Below, piece by piece: positions 8,122 to 16,800 of a stretch of DNA of 64,000 nucleotides. Origin of the DNA: Neobacillus niacini (GTDB taxonomy: Bacteria; Bacillota; Bacilli; Bacillales; Cytobacillaceae); contig NZ_BAWM01000086.1 of assembly GCF_000759675.1 (NCBI RefSeq), positions 130,828-194,827 of the forward strand, given 5' to 3'. The position numbers and the translations under genes are program-made. The notes under the pieces are model-generated. The model ran no database searches, was not told the DNA's origin, and was given only the letters and a program-made list of their open reading frames with translations. Each line of letters opens with the position of its first letter. The first letter of the stretch is position 1.

Positions 8122-9156
8122 ATGTCTATACGGACCTGGGCGATTTCATTCGTATTAATTGGCAGTTTAATAGGGTTAGCAGGATGTGCGGAGAAAACAA
8201 ATGGCAAGGAAGCAGACCATGAGAACAAAGTAACAGAACTTGAAAAGCAAAAATCAGCCGAAGAAGCGGCAATGAAGGCTGCGGAGGAAGCAGAGGCTAA
8301 GAGAATAGCAGAGGAAGAAGCTAAAAAACCGAAAGTGGTCAATGTCGTGGATCCAAGTACAAAAAACATTGTTAAAAGTCTTATTCCAGTGGATATGGGT
8401 TTTGGAACGGATAATGAAAAATATAAGCAGGAGCTTGAGAAATGGGCTAAGGAATTAGCACGGGGAACAGAAACCACCCCTGGTTATGATTCGAAGATGA
8501 TCCTAGATAAAATTGATCCAAATGGTCAGGTGATCAAAGGTAAACCAAGGGTGATTCTTGAAGAAGCAGAGCTCGTAACGAAAGTAATCGAGGCTTCAGT
8601 CAAGGGTGGAGATGTTATTCTGCCAATCTATGTTACCGAAAGTGGTTATAAGCCTGAGGAAGCAGCCCAATTATCTGAAGTGGTGGTTGCGACTTACAGT
8701 ACTAAATTTAATCCTAGCGTAACAGGGAGAAACAAAAACATCGAACTGTCTGCGCAGGCTATAGATAATGTCATTGTTGGAACAGGGGATATTTTCTCTT
8801 TTAATCATACAGTAGGACCAAGTGATGAAGCGCATGGTTACCAGCCTGCCCAAGAAATTGTAAATAAGCAATTAGTAATGGGAATTGGCGGCGGTATTTG
8901 TCAAACATCCTCAACCTTGTTTAATGCAGTTGATCAATTAGCTGTTGATTATGTAGAATGGCACCATCATTCCTTGTCAGTGGGGTATGTACCTTCAGGA
9001 AGGGATGCAACTGTATCATATGGTGGATTAGACTTTCAATTTAAAAATACAGCCGGTGTCCCATTCTTGATAAAGGCCATTTATAATGGAAATGGTACCC
9101 TTACACTTGAAGTTAGAACATCTGCAGCATACCAAAGCTTAATTCAAAAGCGATAA
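8122..9156 (+). CDS. VanW-family lipoprotein
   Basis: This 344-aa predicted lipoprotein has a short signal peptide and lipobox LAGC (Cys22). A Glu/Ala/Lys-rich tether (about 30-75) resembles a coiled-coil spacer. The C-terminal half is the VanW domain, seen from NKNIELSAQAIDNVIV through FSFNHTVGPSDEAHGY, GIGGGICQTSSTLFNAV, EWHHHSLSVGYVPSGRDATV and the final FKN...P motif. VanW-type proteins occur near vancomycin-resistance and cell-wall genes but have no established enzymatic role. The ATG is preceded by GAGGAGAAG. It is monocistronic, with a strong hairpin terminator after it. Confidence 0.88.
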   Translation: MSIRTWAISFVLIGSLIGLAGCAEKTNGKEADHENKVTELEKQKSAEEAAMKAAEEAEAKRIAEEEAKKPKVVNVVDPSTKNIVKSLIPVDMGFGTDNEKYKQELEKWAKELARGTETTPGYDSKMILDKIDPNGQVIKGKPRVILEEAELVTKVIEASVKGGDVILPIYVTESGYKPEEAAQLSEVVVATYSTKFNPSVTGRNKNIELSAQAIDNVIVGTGDIFSFNHTVGPSDEAHGYQPAQEIVNKQLVMGIGGGICQTSSTLFNAVDQLAVDYVEWHHHSLSVGYVPSGRDATVSYGGLDFQFKNTAGVPFLIKAIYNGNGTLTLEVRTSAAYQSLIQKR

Positions 9157-9167
9157 GTTTTCATAGG

Positions 9168-9197
9168 AAAAAGACGTGTGGCAATCACACGTCTTTT
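9168..9197 (+). terminator. Terminator after the VanW gene
   Basis: AAAAGACGTGTG and CACACGTCTTTT (9169-9180 and 9186-9197) form a perfect 12-bp stem with a 5-nt loop. Confidence 0.8.
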
Positions 9198-9207
9198 CAC
9201 TTTCATG

Positions 9208-9249
9208 AAAAAACACGATGAGCATTTACCGTTCATCGTGTTTTTTTTT
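9208..9249 (-). terminator. Terminator for the 568-aa membrane protein gene (possibly bidirectional)
   Basis: AAAAAACACGATGA and its complement (9208-9221, 9233-9246) form a 14-bp stem bounded by an A-tract and a T-tract. It can terminate the minus-strand gene ending at 9252 and back up the VanW terminator. Confidence 0.75.
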
Positions 9250-9251
9250 GA

Positions 9252-10958
9252 TTATTCTAAGCCTTCGATCACAATCTCTTTGGCAGGTAGGAAGTCTTCT
9301 TCCGTATCCAAATAGGTGACATTTACTTTATCTCCTTCTTTTAAGTAAATCACCAATGGTTCTTTTTCAGAGGATAAGATATAGCTTTTCTTGTTGTCTA
9401 AAAGGAATGAAACAACCGTGAAATCACCTGATTTTTCTTTATAAACACGGAGGACTGTACCTGTTATCTGTTTTTCATCCGCCTTTGAACTGCCATCCAC
9501 TGAACCGCCGCCTCGTTGCAGGGCCGTTTTATACTGCTTTAAAGCTTCGTTTGGAGTGACCCCAAACACGGATATTTCTGGATTAGCAGCAGAAACGATA
9601 AAGTAATTCTGCAAAAATCCATTTGAATCTAGGACAGGTGTCAACCAGCTTGCTTCTCCATAGAAGTTATATATTACGGGCATTTCACCATGCCATTTCT
9701 TTTCAATAAATTTCTTCTCAATAATTTGTAAGGCACCTTGTGAATCCATATAGGATTCTTCAGGATTTCCCGTATAATAGGTTGCTTCACCCGTACGCGA
9801 GTTGGTTAGCGAGTAGCCGAGCATAGAATCGACGCCTTCTTTAGGGCTTGTGAAGTCAGTGAAATAATACATAACCCCATTTTGATTGAAAATTGGACTG
9901 ACATTTGCCTCTGTACCTTCGTCAGAAGGAAGTTTTACGTCCGATTTACCGAAGAGACTATTCCAAAATCCATGAATATAATTTCCAAAGTAGCTATTTT
10001 GCAAGCTAACAATTTCAGGTGATACCGCACCATCAATAAACTCTGGTACTTCCGAAAGCGAATACGACTTTATGTCCCCGTTCATCGAATCCACTACCAC
10101 AACACCTTTAACATCAAAGCCATTACGAGCTGAAACAAATTCACCGTAAGACCGGATGTAATATGGTTTCCCTTCATCATCAATTTCTAATTGAACATCT
10201 CCATAGAAAATATGTTTCGGGAATTGCATGCGAATATGTCGTTCAATATCTTTATTAAAAAAAGAAGAAGGGGTATAAATCATTTCTGATTTTATAAATT
10301 TTGGATTTGCAGAAGAGTCAGTAGCACTTAAAGTAAAGTAACCAGGTGTTTCTTTTCCTTTCCACCACTTAAAAAACCCAGAGAACTCAACAGGTGCAAT
10401 ATAGACATAATCATCATTTACCTTTTGTATTTGAAGATTACCCAATTCATAATAACTTGTATTTGGAACTTGACCAAAAGCTTTTTTCATTTTATTACGG
10501 GCGAACTCAGGTGGGACACTAGCAGGCGTTTCTTTTTCATCAAATGTCTTAATTTCCACTTTTTGGTCCATTTGTGCAATCTCATATTTTTCATCCGCAT
10601 TAAATAGAAAGGCAGTGAGAAAGTAAATTCCAAGGATCAGACTTGCTGCAAAGAGCAGTGCTTTCACTTTCCTTTCCATTCCGGTAGAAATGAGCGCACC
10701 TAATGTAGTAATAATAATCGCATAAACCCATAAAGAAGAGAGGTTTCGATCATAATTCGTAAAATAATAGTATGCAAAAATAGAAGGAATCAAAATAACT
10801 AAAACAGCAATAATCGCTCCCGGTAATAACCTTCTATCACCTTTAGAACTCTTTTTATTACTTTTCTTATCGGTAGACTTATCATCCTTATAAATCGGTA
10901 TAAGAACAAGAGCAGACGCAATAGCAACAATCAAAGAAAACAAAAACATATTCCCCAT
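9252..10958 (-). CDS. Unrecognised membrane protein with large extracytoplasmic region
   Basis: This 568-aa protein is not assigned to a named family here. The ATG at 10958 is preferred because AAAGGGGAA lies at a good distance; a TTG two codons upstream is the alternative. It has one N-terminal helix (about 3-20), a lysine/serine-rich cytosolic loop, then three helices (about 44-120). A soluble region of about 400 residues follows, probably outside the membrane. Repeated patterns of the type 'DSMNGDIKSYSL' and 'NSRTGEATYYTG' recall PepSY-like repeats. The last 80 residues look like a small beta-barrel (GTVLRVYKEKSGDFTVVSF). It is monocistronic with its own terminator. No catalytic motif is evident. 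Confidence 0.7.
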   Translation of the reverse strand: MGNMFLFSLIVAIASALVLIPIYKDDKSTDKKSNKKSSKGDRRLLPGAIIAVLVILIPSIFAYYYFTNYDRNLSSLWVYAIIITTLGALISTGMERKVKALLFAASLILGIYFLTAFLFNADEKYEIAQMDQKVEIKTFDEKETPASVPPEFARNKMKKAFGQVPNTSYYELGNLQIQKVNDDYVYIAPVEFSGFFKWWKGKETPGYFTLSATDSSANPKFIKSEMIYTPSSFFNKDIERHIRMQFPKHIFYGDVQLEIDDEGKPYYIRSYGEFVSARNGFDVKGVVVVDSMNGDIKSYSLSEVPEFIDGAVSPEIVSLQNSYFGNYIHGFWNSLFGKSDVKLPSDEGTEANVSPIFNQNGVMYYFTDFTSPKEGVDSMLGYSLTNSRTGEATYYTGNPEESYMDSQGALQIIEKKFIEKKWHGEMPVIYNFYGEASWLTPVLDSNGFLQNYFIVSAANPEISVFGVTPNEALKQYKTALQRGGGSVDGSSKADEKQITGTVLRVYKEKSGDFTVVSFLLDNKKSYILSSEKEPLVIYLKEGDKVNVTYLDTEEDFLPAKEIVIEGLE

Positions 10959-11038
10959 AACCAATTCCCCTTTATAATAATATATCTTTTTACTGAGTCT
11001 CTTTTAATACGAGTATATAGGAAAAAAGTTTCAATATT

Positions 11039-11067
11039 ATTTGGTGACATATTTGGTGACAGGCACC
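11039..11067. repeat. REP-like sequence with 11-bp tandem copies
   Basis: ATTTGGTGACA occurs twice (11039-11049 and 11051-11061). The second copy continues into GGTGACAGGCACC, a GGTG-N5-CACC dyad. GTGACAGGCACC-type sequences resemble the REP/RAYT-associated repeats scattered in Bacillaceae genomes (from memory, not searched). A related copy forms the nearby pepF terminator. Confidence 0.45.
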
Positions 11068-11224
11068 ACTTGTGTACATTTGTACGCCTGGAATGGACAG
11101 GGTGATTTTGATTTTCATTACTGACCTTTTCAGATATTTGTTGAAAATTAATAGAACATTTAGAATAGTATTTATAGAGGTATAAAACGTAATCCAATCA
11201 CATAAATGAAGAGATAAATTGAAA

Positions 11225-11258
11225 AGGCACCTTCCAGATAATTGGAGGGAGCCTGTCA
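11225..11258 (-). terminator. pepF terminator built from a REP-like hairpin
   Basis: Read on the minus strand, GTGACAGGCTCCCTCCA pairs imperfectly with TGGAAGGTGCC and is followed by TTTTC. It begins just after the pepF stop codon at 11265-11267 and shares the GTGACAGGC core with the repeat at 11055. Confidence 0.6.
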
Positions 11259-11264
11259 CTTTTT

Positions 11265-13079
11265 TTATGCATAAGATTTTTCTAATTCATCTATTAATGT
11301 ACCTACATAAACAACTGCTTTTCGGACTGGGTCAGGTGTCGACATATCTACACCAGCACGTTTTAATAGCTCAAGAGGTTTCATCGTTCCACCAGCACGA
11401 AGTACTTCTAACCAGCGGTCAACAGCGGACTGACCTTCTTTTTGAATCAATTGTGCCACTGCAGTGGAGGCGGTCAAACCTGCAGAATAGGTGTATGGAT
11501 ATAAGCCCATATAATAGTGAGGCTGGCGCATCCACGTTAGGCTTGCACCCTCATCGATTTCCACGGTATCCCCCCAGAACTCAGAAAGAACATTCCTAGT
11601 CAATTCTGATAGAGTATTAGCAGTAAGTGCTTTCCCGCTTTCAGCTAATGCATAAACCCTGCGTTGATATTCAGCCTCCAGCAAATGGGTGACAAAATTA
11701 TGATAATACGTTCCTAGCAGCTGAACGACTACCCAGCGTCGCATTTGTTTGTCTTTATTATTGGCTAATAGGTACTGTCCTAATAAAAGCTCATTCATAG
11801 TAGATGGAGCTTCAATGAAATACATGGAAGGGCGAACATTCATGATTCTCTGGTTTTTGTTTGCTAAGTAAAAATGACCAGCGTGCCCGAATTCATGCGC
11901 GAGGGTGAAGCAGCCACGCATATTATCCTGCCACGTAACCAAAATGTAAGGGTGCGCTCCATAAGGACTTGAGCAGAAGGCACCAGTGGATTTCCCGACA
12001 TTATCTGCAAGATCAACCCATCGCTCCTTAAAGCCCTTTTCAATAATTTCACTGTATTCTTGTCCCATCACCTTTAAAGATTCCAAGATAAGATGACTAG
12101 CTTCTTCGTAGGTTGTTTCCGGATTAAAATCAGGATCTAAAGGTGCTTTCAAATCACAAAACTTCATGACATCAAGACCTAAGGCATTTTTCTTAAGCTG
12201 AGCAAATCGGCGCATGTGAGGTGCCAGCTCTTTAAAAATAATATCGATTTGGTTGTTGTACATTTCAAGAGTTACTTGTTGTGGTTCTAGGAGCATTTGT
12301 TCTGCTGATTGATAGTTTCTTAAACGCGAAAGCGTAACTTGCTTCTTTACTTCAGCAGAATAGGCAGCTGCAATTGTGTTTTTATATTGTTTTAACGTTG
12401 AAACGAAAGAGTCATAGGCTTTTCTACGCGTTTCTGTATCAGCAGAAAATTCGTATCGGTTTTCAAACAATGCAAAGGAAACAGGCAATTCATTTCCCTC
12501 ACTATCCGCGATAGAGGAGAACGTCATGTCTGCTAATTTTGCCATGCTATAAATGGTATAGGGGGCACCATGTACCTCACCCAAAGCGGCTAGTACTTCT
12601 TCCGTTTCCGGTGAAAGCCGATGTTTTTTCGTTTCAAGCAGCTCGAGTAAATCTTTTCGGAATGTTTGAAGTTCCGAATTCTCTTGAAGGTATTTTTCAA
12701 TAGTTCCATCTTCAAGCGAGAGGATCTCAGAATTAATAAACGATAAGGCGGCAATCATTTTTGTCCTTAATGCAGACAATTTCGCTGAATTAGCCTGATT
12801 TACTGGATCAGTCCCATCAGAGGATTGCTTCAAGCTTGCATATGTTGCTGCTTTGACCATTTTCATCAATAGATTTTCTTGGGCAATCAAGCAAGCTAAT
12901 ACCTCTTTTGAACTAGTATGTAACTTTCCTTTAAAAACCTCAATCTTTGTAATATCTAGTTCAATCATTTCAAGTTCTGCTTCCCATGCTTGCTCAGACA
13001 TAAATAGATCATCAAGATTCCAAGTTTGTTCCTCTGGAACTTCTGACCGGGTTAGCCTCGTTTCAACCGTCTTTTCCAT
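11265..13079 (-). CDS. pepF: Oligoendopeptidase F (M3 family zinc peptidase)
   Basis: This 604-aa cytosolic metallopeptidase of the PepF/M3B group hydrolyses oligopeptides of intermediate length. The catalytic zinc motif HEFGHAGH (an HExxH variant) lies about residue 387. The downstream glutamate ligand is probably in the EAPSTMNELLLGQYLL block. The C-terminal IDEGASLTWMRQPHYYMGLYPYTYSAGL is a conserved substrate-binding region with the His and Tyr expected of M3 enzymes. The N-terminal 380 residues are the helical lid. Length is normal for PepF. The ATG has SD GGGAGGAG. It is monocistronic and unlinked to a peptide transporter. Confidence 0.94.
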   Translation of the reverse strand: MEKTVETRLTRSEVPEEQTWNLDDLFMSEQAWEAELEMIELDITKIEVFKGKLHTSSKEVLACLIAQENLLMKMVKAATYASLKQSSDGTDPVNQANSAKLSALRTKMIAALSFINSEILSLEDGTIEKYLQENSELQTFRKDLLELLETKKHRLSPETEEVLAALGEVHGAPYTIYSMAKLADMTFSSIADSEGNELPVSFALFENRYEFSADTETRRKAYDSFVSTLKQYKNTIAAAYSAEVKKQVTLSRLRNYQSAEQMLLEPQQVTLEMYNNQIDIIFKELAPHMRRFAQLKKNALGLDVMKFCDLKAPLDPDFNPETTYEEASHLILESLKVMGQEYSEIIEKGFKERWVDLADNVGKSTGAFCSSPYGAHPYILVTWQDNMRGCFTLAHEFGHAGHFYLANKNQRIMNVRPSMYFIEAPSTMNELLLGQYLLANNKDKQMRRWVVVQLLGTYYHNFVTHLLEAEYQRRVYALAESGKALTANTLSELTRNVLSEFWGDTVEIDEGASLTWMRQPHYYMGLYPYTYSAGLTASTAVAQLIQKEGQSAVDRWLEVLRAGGTMKPLELLKRAGVDMSTPDPVRKAVVYVGTLIDELEKSYA

Positions 13080-13157
13080 AAAGTATCTCCTCCCATTAAT
13101 ACTTCGTGTATCTAAGTAATATCATATATTATTTGAAAATTTTATCAACTAAAAAAA

Positions 13158-13192
13158 GGATGAGTCAAACCAAGAAAGGTCTTGACTCATCC
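13158..13192 (-). terminator. Terminator for the RluF-like gene
   Basis: GGATGAGTCAA and TTGACTCATCC form an 11-bp perfect stem. On the minus strand it is followed by seven T residues. Confidence 0.8.
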
Positions 13193-13196
13193 ATAT

Positions 13197-13913
13197 TTAC
13201 CATTCTCTAGGTTCATAATTAAGATCGCTAAATAATTGGTTCTTTTCTTTCTTTGTTAAATCTCTCCATTGACCAACAGGGAGGTTTCCTAACTGAATAT
13301 TCATAATCCGAATTCTTTGGAGACGAACAACGGAATACCCTAGAGCAGAGCACATTCGTCGTATTTGACGATTTAACCCCTGTGTTAAGGTGATGTTAAA
13401 AACATATTTAGATAGCTGTTTTACCTTACATGGAAGTGTTTTCGTATCTAAGATTCTAACTCCTTCTGACATCTGTTTTAAAAACTCTGAAGTAATAGGT
13501 TTATCTACGGTCACAATATATTCTTTTTCATGCTTATTCTCTGCACGAAGAATTTCGTTGACGATATCCCCATCATTCGTTAAGAGGATTAATCCATCTG
13601 AATCTTTATCTAGTCTGCCAATATTAAAAATTCGTAGTGGATGATTGACTAAATCAATGATATTACCTTTGATATGTCTTTCGGTTGTGCTTGTAATCCC
13701 AACTGGTTTATTTAAGGCTATGTAAACATTATTTTTGGCTACCCTAATGGTTTCACCATTTACACGAACCACATCACCAGGCTCGACTTGACTGCCAACC
13801 CTTGCAACTTTCCCATTAATCGTGACTCTTCCTTCTTCAATCCATTTATCTGCACCGCGCCTCGATGTTTTTCCAGACTCGGAAATAAATTTATTTAATC
13901 GCAGGTTAAACAC
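13197..13913 (-). CDS. 23S rRNA pseudouridine synthase, RluF/RluB type
   Basis: This 238-aa RsuA/RluB/RluE/RluF-family pseudouridine synthase has an N-terminal S4 RNA-binding domain (LRLNKFISESGKTSRRGADKWIEEGRVTING, about residues 4-35). The catalytic domain carries the IGRLDKDSDGLILLTNDG motif with the catalytic Asp in GRLDKDS. The C-terminal LNRQIRRMCSALGYSVVRLQRIRI block is typical of RluF, which modifies U2604 in E. coli; the exact target here is inferred. The start is the GTG at 13913, but its SD (AAGGAT) is unusually close, so the first few residues are uncertain. It is monocistronic and convergent with nothing. Confidence 0.88.
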   Translation of the reverse strand: MFNLRLNKFISESGKTSRRGADKWIEEGRVTINGKVARVGSQVEPGDVVRVNGETIRVAKNNVYIALNKPVGITSTTERHIKGNIIDLVNHPLRIFNIGRLDKDSDGLILLTNDGDIVNEILRAENKHEKEYIVTVDKPITSEFLKQMSEGVRILDTKTLPCKVKQLSKYVFNITLTQGLNRQIRRMCSALGYSVVRLQRIRIMNIQLGNLPVGQWRDLTKKEKNQLFSDLNYEPREW

Positions 13914-14110
13914 ATCCTTAATTTCGTTGAATATGTTTTTAGAATACTTAACTACCAGCTTAATTTCAAGGATAAGGTTACTGGATTGTTTACCTAAACC
14001 AACTTTTTTTCGTACTTGTTATAAATTTCGAACAGGGGAAAAAGGTTTCTCTAGACCCACTAGATATTTTTGTTCAATAATATAAATATGGAGAAGAAGT
14101 GGGTGATGAA

Positions 14111-14983
14111 ATGATTGAAGAACAAGGATTTTTGGATTTAAAAAGAGGAGAGCGCGGAGCTATCATAAGTATTATTGCCTATATATGCTTGTCTGCATTA
14201 AAATTAGCAGTAGGATATATTGCAAATTCCGAGGCATTGAAAGCAGACGGCTTGAATAACGTAACCGATATTGTTGCATCGGTTGCTGTTCTAATTGGAC
14301 TAAAATTATCCCAAAGGCCTGCGGATGATGATCATCCCTATGGACACTGGAAAGCAGAAACCGTAGCTTCTATGGTCGCATCCTTTATCATGATGGCAGT
14401 GGGTTTGAAAGTTGCATACGACGCGATTTTTAGTATTTTCAATGCACAAAAGGAAACTCCAGACGTTATCTCTGCCTGGACTGGACTGTTTTGTGCTTTC
14501 GTTATGTACTTTGTTTATCGGTATAATAAAAAACTAGCCTCAGAAATAAACAGCCAATCCGTCATGGCTGCAGCAAAGGATAATCTTTCTGATGCCTGGG
14601 TAAGTGTGGGTACATTCATTGGCATTATCGGTGCACAATTTGGTCTTCCCTGGTTGGATCCATTAGCAGCGGTCATCGTAGGTTTTCTGATTTGTAAAAC
14701 TGCCTGGGATATTTTTAAGGAAGCGTCCCTCTATTTAACAGATGGATTTGATGAAAAGGAAATAGAATTATATAAAGAGACCATCCATCATTGTGATGGT
14801 GTAAAAGGTGTGAAAGAAATTAAAGCTAGAAATTACGGGAATAACGTAGTCGTTGACGTTGTCATTCTCGTCAATTCCACATTAGATGTTAAGAATGCCC
14901 ATGATATAGCCACCAAAGTTGAAGAGGAATTAATCAGGAGACACAAGGTTTATGACGTACATGTACATGTTGAACCTAAATAA
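14111..14983 (+). CDS. mneS: Cation diffusion facilitator, MneS-like manganese exporter
   Basis: This 290-aa CDF transporter has six predicted helices (about residues 15-210) and a cytosolic C-terminal metal-sensing domain. The metal site motif in helix 2 is DGLNNVTDI and in helix 5 DNLSDAWVSVG. The Asn-containing DGLNN form matches Mn-exporting CDFs such as B. subtilis MneS (YeaB) rather than the HxxxD form of zinc exporters. The HPYGH loop is conserved. By family knowledge it exports Mn2+ by proton antiport. The ATG at 14111 is used; an in-frame GTG at 14099 lies only 2 nt from GGAGAAG and is less likely. It is monocistronic. Confidence 0.88.
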   Translation: MIEEQGFLDLKRGERGAIISIIAYICLSALKLAVGYIANSEALKADGLNNVTDIVASVAVLIGLKLSQRPADDDHPYGHWKAETVASMVASFIMMAVGLKVAYDAIFSIFNAQKETPDVISAWTGLFCAFVMYFVYRYNKKLASEINSQSVMAAAKDNLSDAWVSVGTFIGIIGAQFGLPWLDPLAAVIVGFLICKTAWDIFKEASLYLTDGFDEKEIELYKETIHHCDGVKGVKEIKARNYGNNVVVDVVILVNSTLDVKNAHDIATKVEEELIRRHKVYDVHVHVEPK

Positions 14984-15040
14984 GCCCATTCATAGGTCAT
15001 ATGGGATATGTTATAATTTTCTGAAAAGGGGGAATATAAC

Positions 15041-15526
15041 TTGGAAGAAAAAGTACTTCATGCCATTCAAGATGAATATCCAGATGATTTTTCCTGGTGT
15101 TATGGCTGTGGCAGATTAAATCATGAAGGGCACCATTTTCGGACTGGCTGGCAAGGGGAAAAGACGGTAACGATTTATTCGCCAGAACCCGAGCATATCG
15201 CTGTTCCAGGCTTTGTTTATGGCGGTGTCGTTGCATCGCTAATTGATTGTCATGGAACTGGGTCCGCATCCTTAGCGTTACATAGAAAGAATGGTTGTGA
15301 GGCAGGAGAGGGAACTGAACCGCCTAGGTTCGTAACCGCTTCCTTAAAGGTTGATTTTGTAAAACCAACACCCCATGGAGTACCGCTTAAGGCCATTGGA
15401 GTCGTTCATGAGATACACCCTAAAAAATTCAGGGTAGAAACAGAGGTATTTACTAATAATGAAATTTGTGCCCGCGGCGAGGTTATTGCAGTAGTAATGC
15501 CTAGTACTTTCTTAAAACAAAAATAA
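15041..15526 (+). CDS. PaaI-family hotdog thioesterase
   Basis: This 161-aa hotdog-fold protein starts at a TTG with SD AAGGGGG. It contains the central hotdog helix VPGFVYGGVVASLIDCHGTGSAS, where the Asp of LIDCHG is the likely catalytic residue, and the following VTASLKVDFVKPTPHGVPL strands. A CYGCGRLNHEGHH motif near residue 25 resembles the acyl-CoA binding start of PaaI/YiiD-like thioesterases. It presumably hydrolyses an acyl- or aryl-CoA, but the substrate is not identifiable. It has no operon partner; it starts 57 bp after mneS with no terminator between, so co-transcription is possible. Confidence 0.82.
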   Translation: MEEKVLHAIQDEYPDDFSWCYGCGRLNHEGHHFRTGWQGEKTVTIYSPEPEHIAVPGFVYGGVVASLIDCHGTGSASLALHRKNGCEAGEGTEPPRFVTASLKVDFVKPTPHGVPLKAIGVVHEIHPKKFRVETEVFTNNEICARGEVIAVVMPSTFLKQK

Positions 15527-15532
15527 ATCAAA

Positions 15533-15568
15533 AAAGGAAGGAGTTTATGTGCTCCATTCCTTTTTTAT
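15533..15568 (+). terminator. Terminator after the thioesterase gene
   Basis: AAAAAAGGAA..GGAG pairs with CTCC..TTCCTTTTTT in an interrupted hairpin with a T-tract. Confidence 0.7.
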
Positions 15569-15689
15569 TTCTAGTGTTATTTTCTTCGCTTATTAAATGC
15601 CAACATATTATTTCAATCCCAGCCTCTTGCGATAATGTAATTTTCACTTTTCGACTCGTATATTTTCTATGAAGCGTGCAGACACTATC

Positions 15690-16613
15690 TTAGTTTTCTT
15701 CCTCTTCAATCTCCTTCAATTGTTGAAAGAAGGCAGTTATGATTTGGTTAAGCTGAAGTAGTTCTTTTTCCCAGATGAAAGGTGGGTTGTTTTGTAGTGT
15801 ATGGATGGCGCTTTCAATTAGGAATTTTCTTGGTGCCCTAGTATGCATGATTTCTTCTTGGATGAAATCTAGCAGTTCATGATACTTATCCTGGTCGTTT
15901 TTATCTTGAAAGTTTTTTGTAATGCAATTTCTCATTGGGGTCACGATTTTATATAATTGAACAATCAATTCATGATTATTTTTCTGTTGCCCAGGGAGCC
16001 ATTTTTCTAAAAGTTCTGGCTGGTGCAATTGTTCGTCAGCTTCAGCTACTTCGTCAACCATTTTAACTAAACGATTCACACTATATCTGACGACATTACT
16101 AATTTTTTCATTTGAATCAGTTGCCAAGCGATTGTATTGGAGGTTGTGCTGCAGGATTCCCGTAAACATAATGGCACAATCAAATAAGTATGGTTTATTT
16201 TTTTCACCGAAGATATCAATAAACCTGCTAAACATCCATCTTAGTGAACGTAATCGTGCGATGCGGATATATTGTTTTAGGTCTGCATCATTCGTTGACA
16301 TGACTTCCTCGTAAAGAGCAATTAACTTATTTTTTCTATTAGAGATCATTTGCATTTCTAATTGTTTAACGAAGACCTCGATATCTGAAGGGCTCTTCCC
16401 AATTAATAAATCATTTCTTTCCTTTTGAAGTTTTTTATAAACTGCTTTATAAATAGCAATTAACAGCTCGCTTTTTGATGAAAAATATTTGTAAAAGGTT
16501 CCTTTTGAGATACCGCTAAAATCTAAAATGTCTTGAATCGACGTAGCTTGAAAACCTTTTTCAATAAATAATTGATGGGCCTTATTAATGACATGCTGTT
16601 TCCGATCGTTCAT
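15690..16613 (-). CDS. TetR-family regulator, divergent to a DHA2 efflux pump
   Basis: This 307-aa protein is long for a TetR repressor. The ATG at 16613 has SD AGGTGAT and puts the helix-turn-helix (TSIQDILDFSGISKGTFYKYFSSKSELL) at residues 24-51; the extra 34 codons upstream are not conserved-looking. The long C-terminal region of about 250 residues is all-helical and would hold the ligand pocket and dimer interface. It is divergent from the MFS gene with a 187-bp shared region containing an inverted repeat, so it probably represses the pump and itself, as with many drug-efflux TetR regulators. The inducer is unknown. Confidence 0.85.
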   Translation of the reverse strand: MNDRKQHVINKAHQLFIEKGFQATSIQDILDFSGISKGTFYKYFSSKSELLIAIYKAVYKKLQKERNDLLIGKSPSDIEVFVKQLEMQMISNRKNKLIALYEEVMSTNDADLKQYIRIARLRSLRWMFSRFIDIFGEKNKPYLFDCAIMFTGILQHNLQYNRLATDSNEKISNVVRYSVNRLVKMVDEVAEADEQLHQPELLEKWLPGQQKNNHELIVQLYKIVTPMRNCITKNFQDKNDQDKYHELLDFIQEEIMHTRAPRKFLIESAIHTLQNNPPFIWEKELLQLNQIITAFFQQLKEIEEEEN

Positions 16614-16639
16614 TTTATCACCTATAATCCGAATTAAAC

Positions 16640-16677
16640 TACCTGTATAAAAATATACTACATTATAAAGACAGGTA
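16640..16677. promoter_or_regulatory. Candidate TetR operator in the divergent region
   Basis: TACCTGT (16640-16646) and ACAGGTA (16671-16677) are exact inverted copies separated by 24 bp, 27 bp upstream of the tetR start. Placement suggests autoregulation. Not proven. Confidence 0.4.
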
Positions 16678-16800
16678 TTACAAACCCATAATTTTGTAGT
16701 ATTTTTTGATTGCAAAAAATGAACTTGCGGTATATTATTAATAATGCATGAAACACATGTATAAAAAAATGTACAAAGGGTTTATAGGGGGTATATAAAC

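Larger units (their letters stand above)
10959..11264. other. 306-bp intergenic region with REP-like sequences
   Basis: The region lies between two minus-strand genes and holds the pepF terminator and two copies of a GTGACAGGC(A/T)CC motif, annotated separately. The remainder should contain the promoter of the membrane-protein gene; nothing else is seen. Confidence 0.5.

Noticed and set aside
8031..8477. 148-aa minus-strand frame over the VanW gene start
   Set aside because: Antisense shadow of the Ala/Glu-rich tether of the VanW lipoprotein; Ser-rich composition typical of such shadows.
16614..16715. 34-codon upstream extension of the TetR gene at 15690
   Set aside because: It covers the putative operator and promoter region and lacks an SD; the HTH then falls at an unusual position.
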